Positions 24,109 through 33,367 are shown, counted from the stretch's first letter. The stretch: DNA of 64,000 bases from Chryseobacterium sp. FH2 (GCF_001045455.1 NZ_LFNE01000005.1:62001-126000), one strand, 5' to 3'. Notes: generated by a model not told the origin, from the letters alone. Numbers and translations: made by a program.

Positions 24109-25446
24109 TTATTCTTCAACTTCGAAAAGCAGGCGCTCCCCGAATTTTTCTTCACTGATTTTTCCATTTTCGTAAACCAGATTTCCATTGACAAAAGTGT
24201 GTGTTACTTTAGAATGAAAATTCATCCCTTCAAGCGGGCTCCAACCGCATTTGTAAAGGATATTTTCTTTTTTTACCGTCCAGTTTTCGCTTAAATCAAC
24301 CAAAACCAAATCTGCTTTATAACCTTCTCTCACAAAGCCTCTCTTCTCAACTCTGAAAAGAATAGCAGGATTATGAGCCATTTTTTCAACGATTTTTTCT
24401 AAAGAAATTTTTCCATCGATATAATTTTCCAACATTACAACTAAAGAATGCTGCACCAATGGTGCTCCGGAAGGGCATTTTGTATAAATATTCTGTTTTT
24501 CTTCCCAAGTGTGAGGCGCGTGGTCAGTCGCTATTACATCGATTCTGTCATCCAACAGCGCTTCCCAAAGTCCGTCTTTATCTTTTTGAGTTTTTACGGC
24601 AGGATTCCACTTGATTAACCCTCCTTTTGTTTCGTAATCTTCATTCGTAAAAGTAAGATGATGAACACAAACTTCCGCCGTTATTTTTTTGTCTTTTAAA
24701 GGAATATCATTTCTAAAAAATTCTGTTTCCTTTGCTGTTGATAAATGGAAAACGTGAAGTCTCGCTCCTGTTTTTTGAGCCAGCTCAATTGCTTTGGAAG
24801 AAGATTTATAACAGGCTTCCTCGCTTCTTATCAGATGGTGGAATTTCACAGGGATATTTTCACCGTATTCATCTACATACTTTTGAGTATTTTCCCTTAT
24901 TGTTGCTTCATCTTCGCAATGAACAGCAATTAACATTTTTGTATTGCTGAAAATGTTTTCCAGTGTCTCGGGATTGTCAACCAACATATTTCCTGTGGAA
25001 GAACCTAAAAATAATTTAATTCCGGGAACATTTCTTGGGTTTGTTTTTAATACCTCTTCCAAATTATCGTTGGTTCCTCCCATCATGAAGCCGTAATTCG
25101 CATAAGCTTTTTGAGAGGCAATCCCGTATTTATCCGCCAATAATTCCTGAGTTATGGCGTTTGGAACTGTATTCGGCTGGTCGATAAAACTTGTAACTCC
25201 ACCGGCAATTGCAGCTCTTGACTCAGTTTCGATATCACCTTTGTGTGTCAAACCCGGTTCACGGAAATGTACCTGATCATCAATAACTCCCGGCAAAAGA
25301 TATTTCCCCAAACCTTCTATAATTTGATCTGCTTCTTCAGAAATATTGGAATCTATTTTAGATATTACATCATTTTCAATTAAAATATCGCTTTCAAGGA
25401 TTTGTCCTTCGTTGACGATTTTTACATTTTTGATTAAGGTCTTCAT
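24109..25446 (-). CDS. pyrC: Dihydroorotase
   Basis: A 445-residue amidohydrolase of pyrimidine synthesis (carbamoyl-aspartate to dihydroorotate). Seen: IDDQVHFREPGLTHKGD (about residue 55-71), the bridging-lysine segment GIKLFLGSSTGNM, AVHCEDE, HVFHLSTAKE and ATDHAPHTWEEK. The first metal His of the usual HxH is Gln here (QVH); I recall the same in Bacteroidota dihydroorotases, so it is probably lineage-typical and not inactivating. Length fits class I. ATG 25444-25446. No other pyr gene nearby. An allantoinase or hydantoinase is less likely given the GLTHKGD and DHAPH context. Confidence 0.88.
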   Translation of the reverse strand: MKTLIKNVKIVNEGQILESDILIENDVISKIDSNISEEADQIIEGLGKYLLPGVIDDQVHFREPGLTHKGDIETESRAAIAGGVTSFIDQPNTVPNAITQELLADKYGIASQKAYANYGFMMGGTNDNLEEVLKTNPRNVPGIKLFLGSSTGNMLVDNPETLENIFSNTKMLIAVHCEDEATIRENTQKYVDEYGENIPVKFHHLIRSEEACYKSSSKAIELAQKTGARLHVFHLSTAKETEFFRNDIPLKDKKITAEVCVHHLTFTNEDYETKGGLIKWNPAVKTQKDKDGLWEALLDDRIDVIATDHAPHTWEEKQNIYTKCPSGAPLVQHSLVVMLENYIDGKISLEKIVEKMAHNPAILFRVEKRGFVREGYKADLVLVDLSENWTVKKENILYKCGWSPLEGMNFHSKVTHTFVNGNLVYENGKISEEKFGERLLFEVEE

Positions 25447-25582
25447 TTTTACTTAGAAATTAGATATTAGATATAAGAAGTTATATTTAAAATACCCCTT
25501 CTTATATTTTAAGTATAAAAGCAAAATTAAGGTTTATGAATGAATTTTAACCTTGCTGATAAAAAATCAATTTCTAAATATT

Positions 25583-25590
25583 TACATTTG
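25583..25590 (+). promoter_or_regulatory. -7 box (TACATTTG) of the flippase gene
   Basis: Exact TAnnTTTG ending 17 bases before the TTG start; the nearest TTG upstream is too far (27 bases), so the -33 element is unclear. Confidence 0.42.
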
Positions 25591-25607
25591 CATAAAAAAT
25601 TTCGATT

Positions 25608-27035
25608 TTGTATAAGAAACTATTAGGGCAAACCATCATCTACGGAGTAGGAGCTATAGCCCCAAGAATTATTTTATTCATTCTTAATCCACTTTTGATC
25701 TATAAAATCCCCAATGAAGGTTTTGCGATTTTCACACAACTTTACGCTTGGATTTCATTTGTTAATATTATACTTTCTTTTGGTTTTGAAACGGCATATT
25801 TTCGATTTTCTGCCGAAGAAGGTAATGAAAAGAAAACTTTCAACACTTCATTTTGGTTTTTGTTTTGTACCTCCACTGTTTTCCTGGCATTGTGCTATTT
25901 ATTCAATCAACCAATAGCTGATTATGCAGGTTATCATGATAATCCTGAATACATTAAATGGTTTGCATTAATTGCCTTTTTTGACAATTTACTAGTTATT
26001 CCGTTTGCATGGCTACGTTTTCATAATAAGCCAATCAAATATTCAGCAGTGAGAATTGTTCAGGCTGTATTTCAGGCAGTTTTTACAGCAGCATTATTCT
26101 TTTGGATTCCGGAAAATATTTCAAAAAGCCTTGGTTTAGACCAAAATGTTGACTATCCGTTTTTCAGTAATCTAGCTGGAAGTGCCTTAGGTTTTTTATT
26201 ATTATTTCCTATTATATTAAAGGTAAGGTTTCAGTTTATCACTTCTTTGTTCGGACGTATGATTAAGTATTCATTTCCGTTAATGTTAGCCGGTTTAGCC
26301 TTTATGGTGAATGAAAATTTTGACAAATCGATTCAAAGAAACCATATTTCAGACGAAGAAGCCGGTGCTTATGGAGGCTGTTACAAACTAGCTGTATTAA
26401 TGACATTATTCGTTACGGCTTACAGAATGGGTATCGAGCCTTTCTTTTTTAAGCAAATGGACAAAGGTGACGCTAAAAAAACATATGCTAAAGTTGCCGA
26501 ATATTTCGCATTCTTCGCATGTGCTGTAGCTTTGGGAATCATTGCTAATATTGCTTGGCTGAAAGACGTTTTTATTCCTAATAAATCTTACTGGATTGCA
26601 ATAGATATCATCCCCATCATTGTAGTTGCCAATCTTTGCTTTGGTATATATTACAATTTTTCAACCTGGTACAAAGTAACAGACAGAACCAGTGTTGGAA
26701 CTGTTATTTCTTGGCTTGGAGCAGGTATAAACATTGCGCTCAACCTTTTAGCATTAAATTACTATCATAGCATGATTGGTTCTGCGTGGGCAACCTTCGG
26801 AGCCTATGTTATTATGATGATTGTGTCTTACTTACTGGGGCAGAAATATTATCCTATACCCTATCGAATGAAGAAAATGTCTTTCTTCTTGATTTTACTT
26901 GGAATTTTCAGTTTTATCATTGTAAAATATCTACACTTTAATGTTCTGACAAGTAATTTATTATTCTTAATCTTCATTGGGATTTTAATGTATTCCGAGA
27001 AAGATATGCTTCTGTCAAGAATCAGAAAGAATTAA
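25608..27035 (+). CDS. Polysaccharide flippase, MATE/Wzx-like membrane protein
   Basis: A 475-residue integral membrane protein with about 12-14 hydrophobic helices, starting YKKLLGQTIIYGVGAIAPRIILFILNPLLI, the usual opening of oligosaccharide flippases. It probably moves lipid-linked sugars across the inner membrane. The reading frame has a stop just upstream (25593-25595) and no ATG, so TTG 25608-25610 is the likely start. The next gene is a sugar-nucleotide transferase, which fits a glycan role, though the 149-base gap has its own weak hairpin. Confidence 0.87.
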   Translation: MYKKLLGQTIIYGVGAIAPRIILFILNPLLIYKIPNEGFAIFTQLYAWISFVNIILSFGFETAYFRFSAEEGNEKKTFNTSFWFLFCTSTVFLALCYLFNQPIADYAGYHDNPEYIKWFALIAFFDNLLVIPFAWLRFHNKPIKYSAVRIVQAVFQAVFTAALFFWIPENISKSLGLDQNVDYPFFSNLAGSALGFLLLFPIILKVRFQFITSLFGRMIKYSFPLMLAGLAFMVNENFDKSIQRNHISDEEAGAYGGCYKLAVLMTLFVTAYRMGIEPFFFKQMDKGDAKKTYAKVAEYFAFFACAVALGIIANIAWLKDVFIPNKSYWIAIDIIPIIVVANLCFGIYYNFSTWYKVTDRTSVGTVISWLGAGINIALNLLALNYYHSMIGSAWATFGAYVIMMIVSYLLGQKYYPIPYRMKKMSFFLILLGIFSFIIVKYLHFNVLTSNLLFLIFIGILMYSEKDMLLSRIRKN

Positions 27036-27184
27036 TTTTGGTCTCCATTTTGCTAATAAACAAATTCTATTAAAAAAAGTTAACAAAGGCTTTAGATATC
27101 ATAAATATTACCCACCGATGGGTTTTAATTATTACCTTTAACCTAAATTAAAACTAACTAAACAAAACATTCTTAATATAATTT

Positions 27185-28201
27185 ATGAAAATTATTGTTC
27201 CTATGGCTGGACGTGGCTCCAGATTACGTCCCCATACATTGACTGTCCCTAAACCTCTTATTCCTATTGCGGGAAAGCCTATCGTACAGAGATTAGTTGA
27301 AGATATTGCTAAAGTGGCAGGGGAAGAAATTGAAGAAGTAGCTTTTATCATCGGAGATTTTGGTCCGGAGATTGAAAAATCCCTGATTCAGATTGCTGAA
27401 AAATTAGGAGCAAAAGGAAGCATATACTATCAAAACGATCCACTGGGTACAGCTCACGCTATCAAATGTGCTGAAGAATCTATGACCGGAAATGTTGTAA
27501 TCGCTTTTGCCGACACCCTTTTCCGTGCTGATTTCCAATTAGATAAAAACTCTGATGGGGTAATCTGGGTAAAAAGCGTAGAAGATCCTTCTGCTTTTGG
27601 AGTCGTGAAATTAGACAATTACGGATTCATTACAGATTTTGTTGAAAAACCTACGACTTTTGTTTCAGACTTAGCAATTATTGGCATTTATTACTTCAAC
27701 AGTGCTGAAAAGCTGATGGATGAAATCAATTATATTATGAATAATGATATCAAAAATGGCGGGGAATATCAATTAACCACAGCATTAGAAAATTTAAGGG
27801 CAAAAGGCGCAAAATTCAGTTTAGGAAAGGTAAATGACTGGATGGATTGCGGAAATAAAAACGCAACCGTAGAAACAAACAGCAAAATTTTAGCATACGA
27901 AACAGAAGAAATGTCTCAATATCCGGCTTCTGCAGTTATTGAAAACTCTTTGATCATTCAGCCATGCTTTATTGGTGAAAATGTAAAAATTTCAAACTCT
28001 AAAGTTGGTCCTGGGGTTTCTTTGGGAAATAATACAATAATTGTAAATTCAAATATCGAAAATTCCTTGATTCAGGAAAATACAACAATCAATCACGGAA
28101 ACCTTTCTAATTCTATGATTGGTAATTCTGCTCAATATTTTGGCGTTGCAAGAGAAATTTCTTTAGGAGACTATTCAGTTTTAGATTTTCTGTCTAAATA
28201 A
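27185..28201 (+). CDS. Sugar-phosphate nucleotidyltransferase with left-handed beta-helix tail
   Basis: A 338-residue enzyme. The N-terminus has the NTP-transferase signature MAGRGSRLRPHTLTVPKPLIPIAGKP (about 7-32); FADTLF carries the metal Asp, FVEKP and GIYYF follow, and WMDCGN closes the catalytic half. The last 90 residues form hexapeptide repeats (IENSLIIQPCFIGENVKISNS and similar). Related to RmlA/GlmU-type glucose-1-phosphate thymidylyl- or uridylyltransferases; the sugar and nucleotide cannot be told. Follows the flippase gene, so a glycan precursor role is likely. Confidence 0.88.
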   Translation: MKIIVPMAGRGSRLRPHTLTVPKPLIPIAGKPIVQRLVEDIAKVAGEEIEEVAFIIGDFGPEIEKSLIQIAEKLGAKGSIYYQNDPLGTAHAIKCAEESMTGNVVIAFADTLFRADFQLDKNSDGVIWVKSVEDPSAFGVVKLDNYGFITDFVEKPTTFVSDLAIIGIYYFNSAEKLMDEINYIMNNDIKNGGEYQLTTALENLRAKGAKFSLGKVNDWMDCGNKNATVETNSKILAYETEEMSQYPASAVIENSLIIQPCFIGENVKISNSKVGPGVSLGNNTIIVNSNIENSLIQENTTINHGNLSNSMIGNSAQYFGVAREISLGDYSVLDFLSK

Positions 28202-28235
28202 ACAATTATTTTAATTTTAAATAATATATATTCAG

Positions 28236-28262
28236 ACCACACAAAATGTATTTGTGTGGTTT
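28236..28262 (+). terminator. Possible terminator after the nucleotidyltransferase
   Basis: ACCACACAAA pairs with TTTGTGTGGT around a 5-base loop; the T-run is short (TTTGG context), so termination may be partial. Confidence 0.45.
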
Positions 28263-28306
28263 GGCGTTAATATTGCAAAGTATTTTTTAATCGAAAAGAT
28301 AAATAC

Positions 28307-29149
28307 ATGAAAAATTGGATATCCTTATTATTGTTACTTCTCGTTTTGTCCTCTTGTAAGACAAGAAATGCGGCAAAAAACACAAATGGTATTGTACAAG
28401 ACAGTACCTCCATAGAAAATAATGATAATCCAAAAGATACAAATGAACCTGTAAGAGATAAGCTTACATTTTACGAGCACGTTCTTATTCCTCCAAAATT
28501 TGATCAAATAAAAATCAGCAGCAAAGTAAATGTGGAAACAGGAAGTTTTATACCAACATTAGATGCTACAATTTATATTGAAAATAATAAAAAAGTCTGG
28601 ATGAACCTTCAGGCGCTCGTATTCAATGTGGCAAGAGGAATTGCGACTCCGGAAGGTGTAAAAGGTCAGGACAAAACAAGTAAAACTTATATTGATTCTG
28701 ATTTTGATTATCTCAATAATTTATTGAATGTAAATTTTATCGATTATAAAGCTTTAGAGAAAATCTTAATAGGAAGAACCTTTGTTAAAATCAGCGACTC
28801 ACAATTTACGCTTACCAAAAATGCTCAGGGTTATAAAATGACATCCAACGGTACTCAGAAGATCGAGACTGATGAAAAAAAGAGAGAGTACAAAATTACT
28901 TTGCAATATGATCAAAATTATGATTTATTAAATGTCAATTTAAAAGATATTTTATCTGCGGACGAATTGGAAATTTCTTATAGCAATTGGGATGAATATA
29001 ACGGAATCCGACTTCCAAAAAATGTTAAAATAATTATAAAAGGCTCAAAAAGCAGCCAGATTTTACTGGAAAATACGAAATTTGACTTTTCGAGGATGGA
29101 AACACCTTATTCTGTACCATCTAGTTACAAGAAAATTGAGATTAAATGA
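28307..29149 (+). CDS. DUF4292 family lipoprotein
   Basis: A 280-residue lipoprotein with a clear lipobox (LLLLLVLSSCKTRN). The body matches what I recall of DUF4292: a LolA/LolB-like half-barrel with IKISSKVNVETGSFIPTLDATIYIENNKKVWMNLQ and a late KIEIK end. Function is unknown; the fold suggests handling of lipid or lipoprotein at the envelope. Its stop overlaps the start of the EnvC-like gene by 4 bases, indicating coupled synthesis. Confidence 0.86.
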   Translation: MKNWISLLLLLLVLSSCKTRNAAKNTNGIVQDSTSIENNDNPKDTNEPVRDKLTFYEHVLIPPKFDQIKISSKVNVETGSFIPTLDATIYIENNKKVWMNLQALVFNVARGIATPEGVKGQDKTSKTYIDSDFDYLNNLLNVNFIDYKALEKILIGRTFVKISDSQFTLTKNAQGYKMTSNGTQKIETDEKKREYKITLQYDQNYDLLNVNLKDILSADELEISYSNWDEYNGIRLPKNVKIIIKGSKSSQILLENTKFDFSRMETPYSVPSSYKKIEIK

Positions 29150-30708
29150 TTAAAAAATTTAGCTTTTTAATAGGTATTTTGTTGTTTGGACTGTACCAAG
29201 GCCAGCAGAAAAAAGAACAATTACAAAAACAAAATACCGAACTTAAAAAACAAATTGCCCAAATAAATAATGATTTAGCTAAGACAAGAAGCGAATCTAA
29301 ACTTTCGATCGCCTATCTTACCAGCGTAAATAAAAAATTAGCATTAAGAGAAAAGGTCTATAACAATACCCAAAAGGAAAAGAAACTCATTGAAGATGAA
29401 ATATATCTTCGTCAGTTAGAAATCAACCGGCAAAACAGGGAATTAGCAATTCTCAGAAAAAATTATGCCGAGGTTTTAGTAAACGCTTATAAAAATAAAG
29501 GAGTACAAAATAAAGTAACCTTCATTCTTTCTGCCAAAAATATGGGAGAAGCAATTAGAAGGATACAATACTTAAAGCAATACGCTGATTATCAGGATAA
29601 AAAAGCTGCCGAAATTTCAAATGCAGCAGCACAGATTAAAAAATCAATTGCTCAAAAACAAAATTCTGCAAGAGAAAAAGCAAATCTTCTGGTAAACCAG
29701 CAAAAAGATTTAGCTACTATTAACGTTGAAAAGGCTCAGAAAGAGCAATTGGTCTCTGATTTCAAGAAAAACGAATCTAAATTGACCGCAGAGCTTAAAC
29801 AAAAACAAACTCAGTCTAAAGCATTAGAAGGACAAATCAGAACCATTATTGCAGAAGAAATCAGAATTGCAAAAGCGGAAGAAGAGGCCAGAAAGAAGGC
29901 TGAAGCTGAAAAAATCCGGCTGGCAAAATTAGCTGCCGAAAGAGAAAAAGCAAGGATTGAAACTGAAGCAAAAGCAAGAGCTGAAGCATTGGAAAAAGAA
30001 AGATTATTAGCCGAAGCTGAAGCAAAAAAAGCTGCCGATCTTGCAGCAAAAAGAGCCGAAGAAGAAAGAAAACGTACAGAAGAAGCTGCAAGGGCAGAAT
30101 CTAACGCCAGAGACGAAGCACGAAAAGTAGCAGCTAAAAAGGCCTCTGACGAAGCTAATGTAAGAGCAAAGGAAGCCGCTGATAAATTAACTGCAGCGAG
30201 AGCCGCCGAAGCAGCATTGAACAAGAGAAAAGAAGAGGACAAAAAAGCTGCCGAATCTAAAGCAATGACAAACTATGGAGTAACGACAGTAGCCGGCAGT
30301 AATTTTGCAGATAACAGAGGCAGATTGGGATATCCTGCTGATAGAGTGGGACAAATCACCCACCGCTTTGGAAGACAGCCTCACCCGGTTTTCAAAAATA
30401 TCTACGAAGAAAATAACGGTATAAAAATATCTGTCCCTTCGGGCACACGTGCAAAGTCTGTATTTCCGGGAACCGTATCTTCAGTCATAGCTAGTAGTGA
30501 CGGAACTAAAACCGTGATGCTAAAGCATGGCAATTATTTCACTATTTACTCAAACTTAGGAAGTGCGAGCGTTTCTAAAGGCCAGCAAGTTTCAGCGGGC
30601 ACTATTCTCGGGACTGTCGGCCAGGATTTTGACGGTTCTTATACACTTGATTTTCAGGTATGGAACGGAAGTACACCTGTTGATCCATTAGGCTGGGTTT
30701 CTTATTAA
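29146..30708 (+). CDS. envC: EnvC-like murein hydrolase activator (degenerate M23 domain)
   Basis: A 520-residue periplasmic protein: signal peptide, long coiled coil (about 25-240), an Ala/Glu/Lys-rich helix (about 240-375) and a C-terminal LytM/M23 fold (about 405-520). The zinc ligands of active M23 enzymes are not preserved: where HxxxD and HxH are expected it has NNGIKI, HGNYFTIYSNL and LDFQVW. That is how E. coli EnvC looks, an activator of cell-wall amidases at division and not a hydrolase. Overlaps the DUF4292 gene by 4 bases and is followed by tatA. Confidence 0.9.
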   Translation: MIKKFSFLIGILLFGLYQGQQKKEQLQKQNTELKKQIAQINNDLAKTRSESKLSIAYLTSVNKKLALREKVYNNTQKEKKLIEDEIYLRQLEINRQNRELAILRKNYAEVLVNAYKNKGVQNKVTFILSAKNMGEAIRRIQYLKQYADYQDKKAAEISNAAAQIKKSIAQKQNSAREKANLLVNQQKDLATINVEKAQKEQLVSDFKKNESKLTAELKQKQTQSKALEGQIRTIIAEEIRIAKAEEEARKKAEAEKIRLAKLAAEREKARIETEAKARAEALEKERLLAEAEAKKAADLAAKRAEEERKRTEEAARAESNARDEARKVAAKKASDEANVRAKEAADKLTAARAAEAALNKRKEEDKKAAESKAMTNYGVTTVAGSNFADNRGRLGYPADRVGQITHRFGRQPHPVFKNIYEENNGIKISVPSGTRAKSVFPGTVSSVIASSDGTKTVMLKHGNYFTIYSNLGSASVSKGQQVSAGTILGTVGQDFDGSYTLDFQVWNGSTPVDPLGWVSY

Positions 30709-30717
30709 AAAAAGGAC

Positions 30718-30725
30718 TAACTTTG
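30718..30725 (+). promoter_or_regulatory. -7 box (TAACTTTG) upstream of tatA
   Basis: Exact TAnnTTTG directly after the envC stop, 17 bases before the tatA ATG; no clear TTG at -33. Confidence 0.45.
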
Positions 30726-30742
30726 TAAAAAAGATTTAAGTA

Positions 30743-30955
30743 ATGAATACATTAACAATACTTGCCTTATCTTGGCAGCATATCCTAATCGTAGCAATAC
30801 TTCTTGTATTACTTTTCGGAGGTAAAAAAATTCCGGAACTAATGAGAGGTGTAGGTTCAGGTATTAAAGAATTTAAAGATGCCGTAAAAGAAGAAGATAA
30901 ACCTGGTTCTGAAAATAAAAAGTCTTCAACTGATAATAATCCTTCTAGCAACTAA
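30743..30955 (+). CDS. tatA: Twin-arginine translocase subunit TatA/TatE
   Basis: A 70-residue protein: one N-terminal membrane helix (HILIVAILLVLLF, about 13-25), the FGGKKIPELMRGVGSGIKEFKDA amphipathic helix with the conserved FG and P, and a charged disordered tail. TatA forms the pore for folded proteins with twin-Arg signals. The tatC gene is not in the window. Could also be named TatB, but the FGGKKIPEL signature favours TatA/E. Confidence 0.94.
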   Translation: MNTLTILALSWQHILIVAILLVLLFGGKKIPELMRGVGSGIKEFKDAVKEEDKPGSENKKSSTDNNPSSN

Positions 30956-30974
30956 AAATTCTTAAAATATCTCA

Positions 30975-31586
30975 ATGAATTTTACAGAGACTGCATGGAA
31001 AGTCTTCAATCAATCTATTGAAGACTATCACCTGTCTGATGACGTTAACACTCTAATTAATAACCCGTTCGAAAAAGATAGTTTGGAACGGATTTTGTAT
31101 GCAAAGAACTGGATTGATACCGTTCAATGGCATTTGGAAGATATAATTAGAGATGAGAATATAGATCCTACTGATGCTCTTGCATTAAAGAGAACGATAG
31201 ATGCATCTAATCAGAAAAGAACTGATTTAGTGGAATTTATTGACAGTTGGTTCCTTGAAAAATATAAAAATATCACTCCTAAATCTGACGCAAAGATAAA
31301 TACCGAAACACCTGCATGGGCTGTAGATAGATTATCAATACTTGCTTTAAAGGTTTATCACATGTCATTAGAAGCAAACAGGGACTCTGCTTCTGAAGAA
31401 CACCGTCTAAGCTGTCAGGCTAAGCTCGATGTACTTCTTATGCAAAAAGAGGATCTATCAACTTCTATTAATCAGTTGCTTACTGATATTGAGAACGGTG
31501 ACGTTAAGATGAAAGTTTACAAACAGATGAAAATGTATAACGATGAAAGTCTTAACCCAATCCTTTATCAAAAGGGGCAAAAATGA
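30975..31586 (+). CDS. DUF4254 domain-containing protein
   Basis: A 203-residue, mainly helical soluble protein that matches DUF4254 as I recall it: TAWKVFNQSIEDYH, NPFEKDSLERILYAKNWIDTVQWHLEDIIRD, ALALKRTIDASNQKRTDLVE and a late MYNDESLNPILY. Function unknown. It starts 20 bases after tatA and overlaps the next lipoprotein gene by 4 bases, so the three are probably one message. In related genomes it often accompanies glycosyltransferase or envelope genes (memory). Confidence 0.85.
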   Translation: MNFTETAWKVFNQSIEDYHLSDDVNTLINNPFEKDSLERILYAKNWIDTVQWHLEDIIRDENIDPTDALALKRTIDASNQKRTDLVEFIDSWFLEKYKNITPKSDAKINTETPAWAVDRLSILALKVYHMSLEANRDSASEEHRLSCQAKLDVLLMQKEDLSTSINQLLTDIENGDVKMKVYKQMKMYNDESLNPILYQKGQK

Positions 31587-32041
31587 AACGACTATTTTTT
31601 TTCGGAATAATACTGATAATCACATCTTCTTGTGCTACGGAAAAATTAAATTTTTCTCCGCTATCCAATAGTTTTTATAGTGAGTCAAAAGGAGATACAG
31701 ATAAAAAAGGACTAAAAAAAAGCATTGAAATCAATATCAAAGAAAATGTAAATGCTTCAGAAATATCCAATTTGATATCTACTTTTCCGCGATTTAAAAA
31801 TATAGATGTAAACGAACAAGTCACCGAACTAAAATACAGCCTTCAAAACTATCTTTACGCAATCGATGCCGGTAATATTTCTGGAAAAGACAGAGCCATT
31901 AAAAGCTTTGAAAAGTCTTACAAGAAAATTCAGAAAATAAGACAGCATCTTAGTCAGGATGATGATGAAGTTCTTAACAGATATTTGGTACGATTAAAAA
32001 CCAATATTAATGTTATCGAAGATTCTTTAAAAGGAAATTAA
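31583..32041 (+). CDS. Hypothetical lipoprotein
   Basis: A 152-residue protein with lipobox ILIITSSCATEK. The rest is helical and charged (EINIKENVNASEISNLISTFPRF, then YKKIQKIRQHLSQDDDEVLNRYLVRLKTNINVIED). No family recognised. It overlaps the DUF4254 gene by 4 bases and is followed 22 bases later by ribA, suggesting an operon tatA-DUF4254-lipoprotein-ribA. Confidence 0.75.
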   Translation: MKRLFFFGIILIITSSCATEKLNFSPLSNSFYSESKGDTDKKGLKKSIEINIKENVNASEISNLISTFPRFKNIDVNEQVTELKYSLQNYLYAIDAGNISGKDRAIKSFEKSYKKIQKIRQHLSQDDDEVLNRYLVRLKTNINVIEDSLKGN

Positions 32042-32062
32042 AAACTAATTTAGGACTAATTA

Positions 32063-32659
32063 ATGATTAAAATTCAGGCGGAAGCCAATGTTCCTACAGA
32101 ACATGGTTCTTTCCGAATGATTGCTTTCTCCGAAAACGAAAATGATTGGATGCCTCACATGGCAATTATCGCTGAAAATACAGACTTTTCTAAACCTGTA
32201 AATGTGCGTTTCCATTCTGAATGTATTACGGGAGAGGTTTTCCATTCAAAAAAATGTGAATGCGGGCAACAATTAGATGCCGCAATGAAATATACCCACG
32301 AAAACGGGGGAATTATTATCTACCTCCGCCAGGAAGGGAGAAATATTGGGATAATCAATAAGCTTAAAGCTTACTCATTACAGGAAAAGGGATTTGATAC
32401 GGTAGAAGCTAATTTAAAATTAGGGCTTCCTGCTGATGACAGAAACTTTGGGATAGCAATTGAGATTTTAAATATTTTAAACGTAAAAGACATTAACCTG
32501 CTTACCAATAACCCCGAAAAGGTAAAGTATGTGACCGAAAGCAATATTCATTTAAACTCAAGAATACCTCTACAAATTCCTGCAAACGAAATTAGTAAAG
32601 GATATTTACAAACAAAGAAAGATTATTTTGGTCATTTACTAGATGACAACGATAATTAA
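32063..32659 (+). CDS. ribA: GTP cyclohydrolase II
   Basis: A 198-residue stand-alone RibA, catalysing GTP to the first riboflavin intermediate. The zinc site is RFHSECITGEVF plus KKCECGQQL (three Cys), then YLRQEGRNIGI for GTP and a C-terminal LLTNNPEKV. There is no fused DHBP synthase, unlike RibBA, so the 3,4-dihydroxybutanone half must be elsewhere. Ends at a strong hairpin. Confidence 0.95.
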   Translation: MIKIQAEANVPTEHGSFRMIAFSENENDWMPHMAIIAENTDFSKPVNVRFHSECITGEVFHSKKCECGQQLDAAMKYTHENGGIIIYLRQEGRNIGIINKLKAYSLQEKGFDTVEANLKLGLPADDRNFGIAIEILNILNVKDINLLTNNPEKVKYVTESNIHLNSRIPLQIPANEISKGYLQTKKDYFGHLLDDNDN

Positions 32660-32677
32660 AAAATAAAACAAAGACAA

Positions 32678-32713
32678 AATCCCTTGAAAATTAATTTTCA
32701 AGGGATTTTTAAT
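32678..32713. terminator. Bidirectional terminator, ribA / lipoprotein gene
   Basis: AAATCCCTTGAAAATT directly followed by its exact complement (32678-32709), with T-run on the plus and A-rich flank on the other side. Confidence 0.88.
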
Positions 32714-32742
32714 TATAAAAAACTGAAAAGATATATTCTTAA

Positions 32743-33252
32743 TTAATTTGCTTTTGTAACAGGTACTTTTGAATCATCTAATCCATAATACTTGATTACA
32801 GCGTTATAGTCATTTGTATCGACAGTGTTAGTATTTTTTCCTGCACTTGCTGGAACTAATACAATTCTAAATATTTGATTGTTTAAATATGTGCCTGCTT
32901 CAGCACTGGAAAGTGTACTAGGATCGATACCATCAACGTAAATTTCTACCTGTTGAGAATTGAAAAGAAAATTATAATCTAATTCTCTCCCTCCAGATAG
33001 ATAATAAGTTTTAGGGATAAGTTGCCAACCGTTATTTTGTGCTACATCTCTTCTGTAAACCAAAACTACATCCGTACTATTAATACTAAGAGGTTCAACA
33101 TATCCGTAGTTATTCGAGCTATTTAAAGTCACATTTACATCTCTCATTTTAGAATAGGTATTACCATCTGCAACTACATTATCATCGTTATCACAGCTAT
33201 ATATGAATAAGCTCACAAAAGCCAGAAGTAAAATTGGAAGAAATTTTTTCAT
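32743..33252 (-). CDS. Hypothetical lipoprotein
   Basis: A 169-residue protein with lipobox (LLAFVSLFIYSCDNDD), an Asp/Asn-rich spacer, then a beta-rich domain with VLVYRRDVAQNNGWQLIPKTYY and IFRIVLVPAS. This resembles small secreted lipoproteins common in Chryseobacterium, with no function assigned. Single gene, convergent with ribA and divergent from the GH3 gene. Confidence 0.75.
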   Translation of the reverse strand: MKKFLPILLLAFVSLFIYSCDNDDNVVADGNTYSKMRDVNVTLNSSNNYGYVEPLSINSTDVVLVYRRDVAQNNGWQLIPKTYYLSGGRELDYNFLFNSQQVEIYVDGIDPSTLSSAEAGTYLNNQIFRIVLVPASAGKNTNTVDTNDYNAVIKYYGLDDSKVPVTKAN

Positions 33253-33318
33253 TTTTATAAAAGTTAAGTTATTATTTATAATCCATATTCAAATCATATA
33301 CCAAAAATCACAAAAACC

Positions 33319-33350
33319 TTGTTTTCATCATTTTTTTAATCGTATTTTTG
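33319..33350 (+). promoter_or_regulatory. Promoter of the GH3 gene
   Basis: TTG (33319-33321), 21 bases, then exact TATTTTTG (33343-33350), 17 bases before the ATG at 33368. Confidence 0.6.
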
Positions 33351-33367
33351 TTCATATTCAAAAAATC

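Noticed and set aside
27108..27132. ACCCA/TGGGT hairpin between flippase and nucleotidyltransferase genes
   Set aside because: Only 5 bp with a weak T-run; too little to call a terminator.
29811..30242. Long minus-strand open frame (Ala/Ser/Phe-rich) opposite envC
   Set aside because: It is the mirror of the Ala/Glu/Lys-rich repeat region of envC; composition explains the lack of stops, and it has no family text.
33203..33367. N-terminal extension of the GH3 ORF
   Set aside because: It overlaps the divergent lipoprotein gene and the promoter; the signal peptide starts at 33368.
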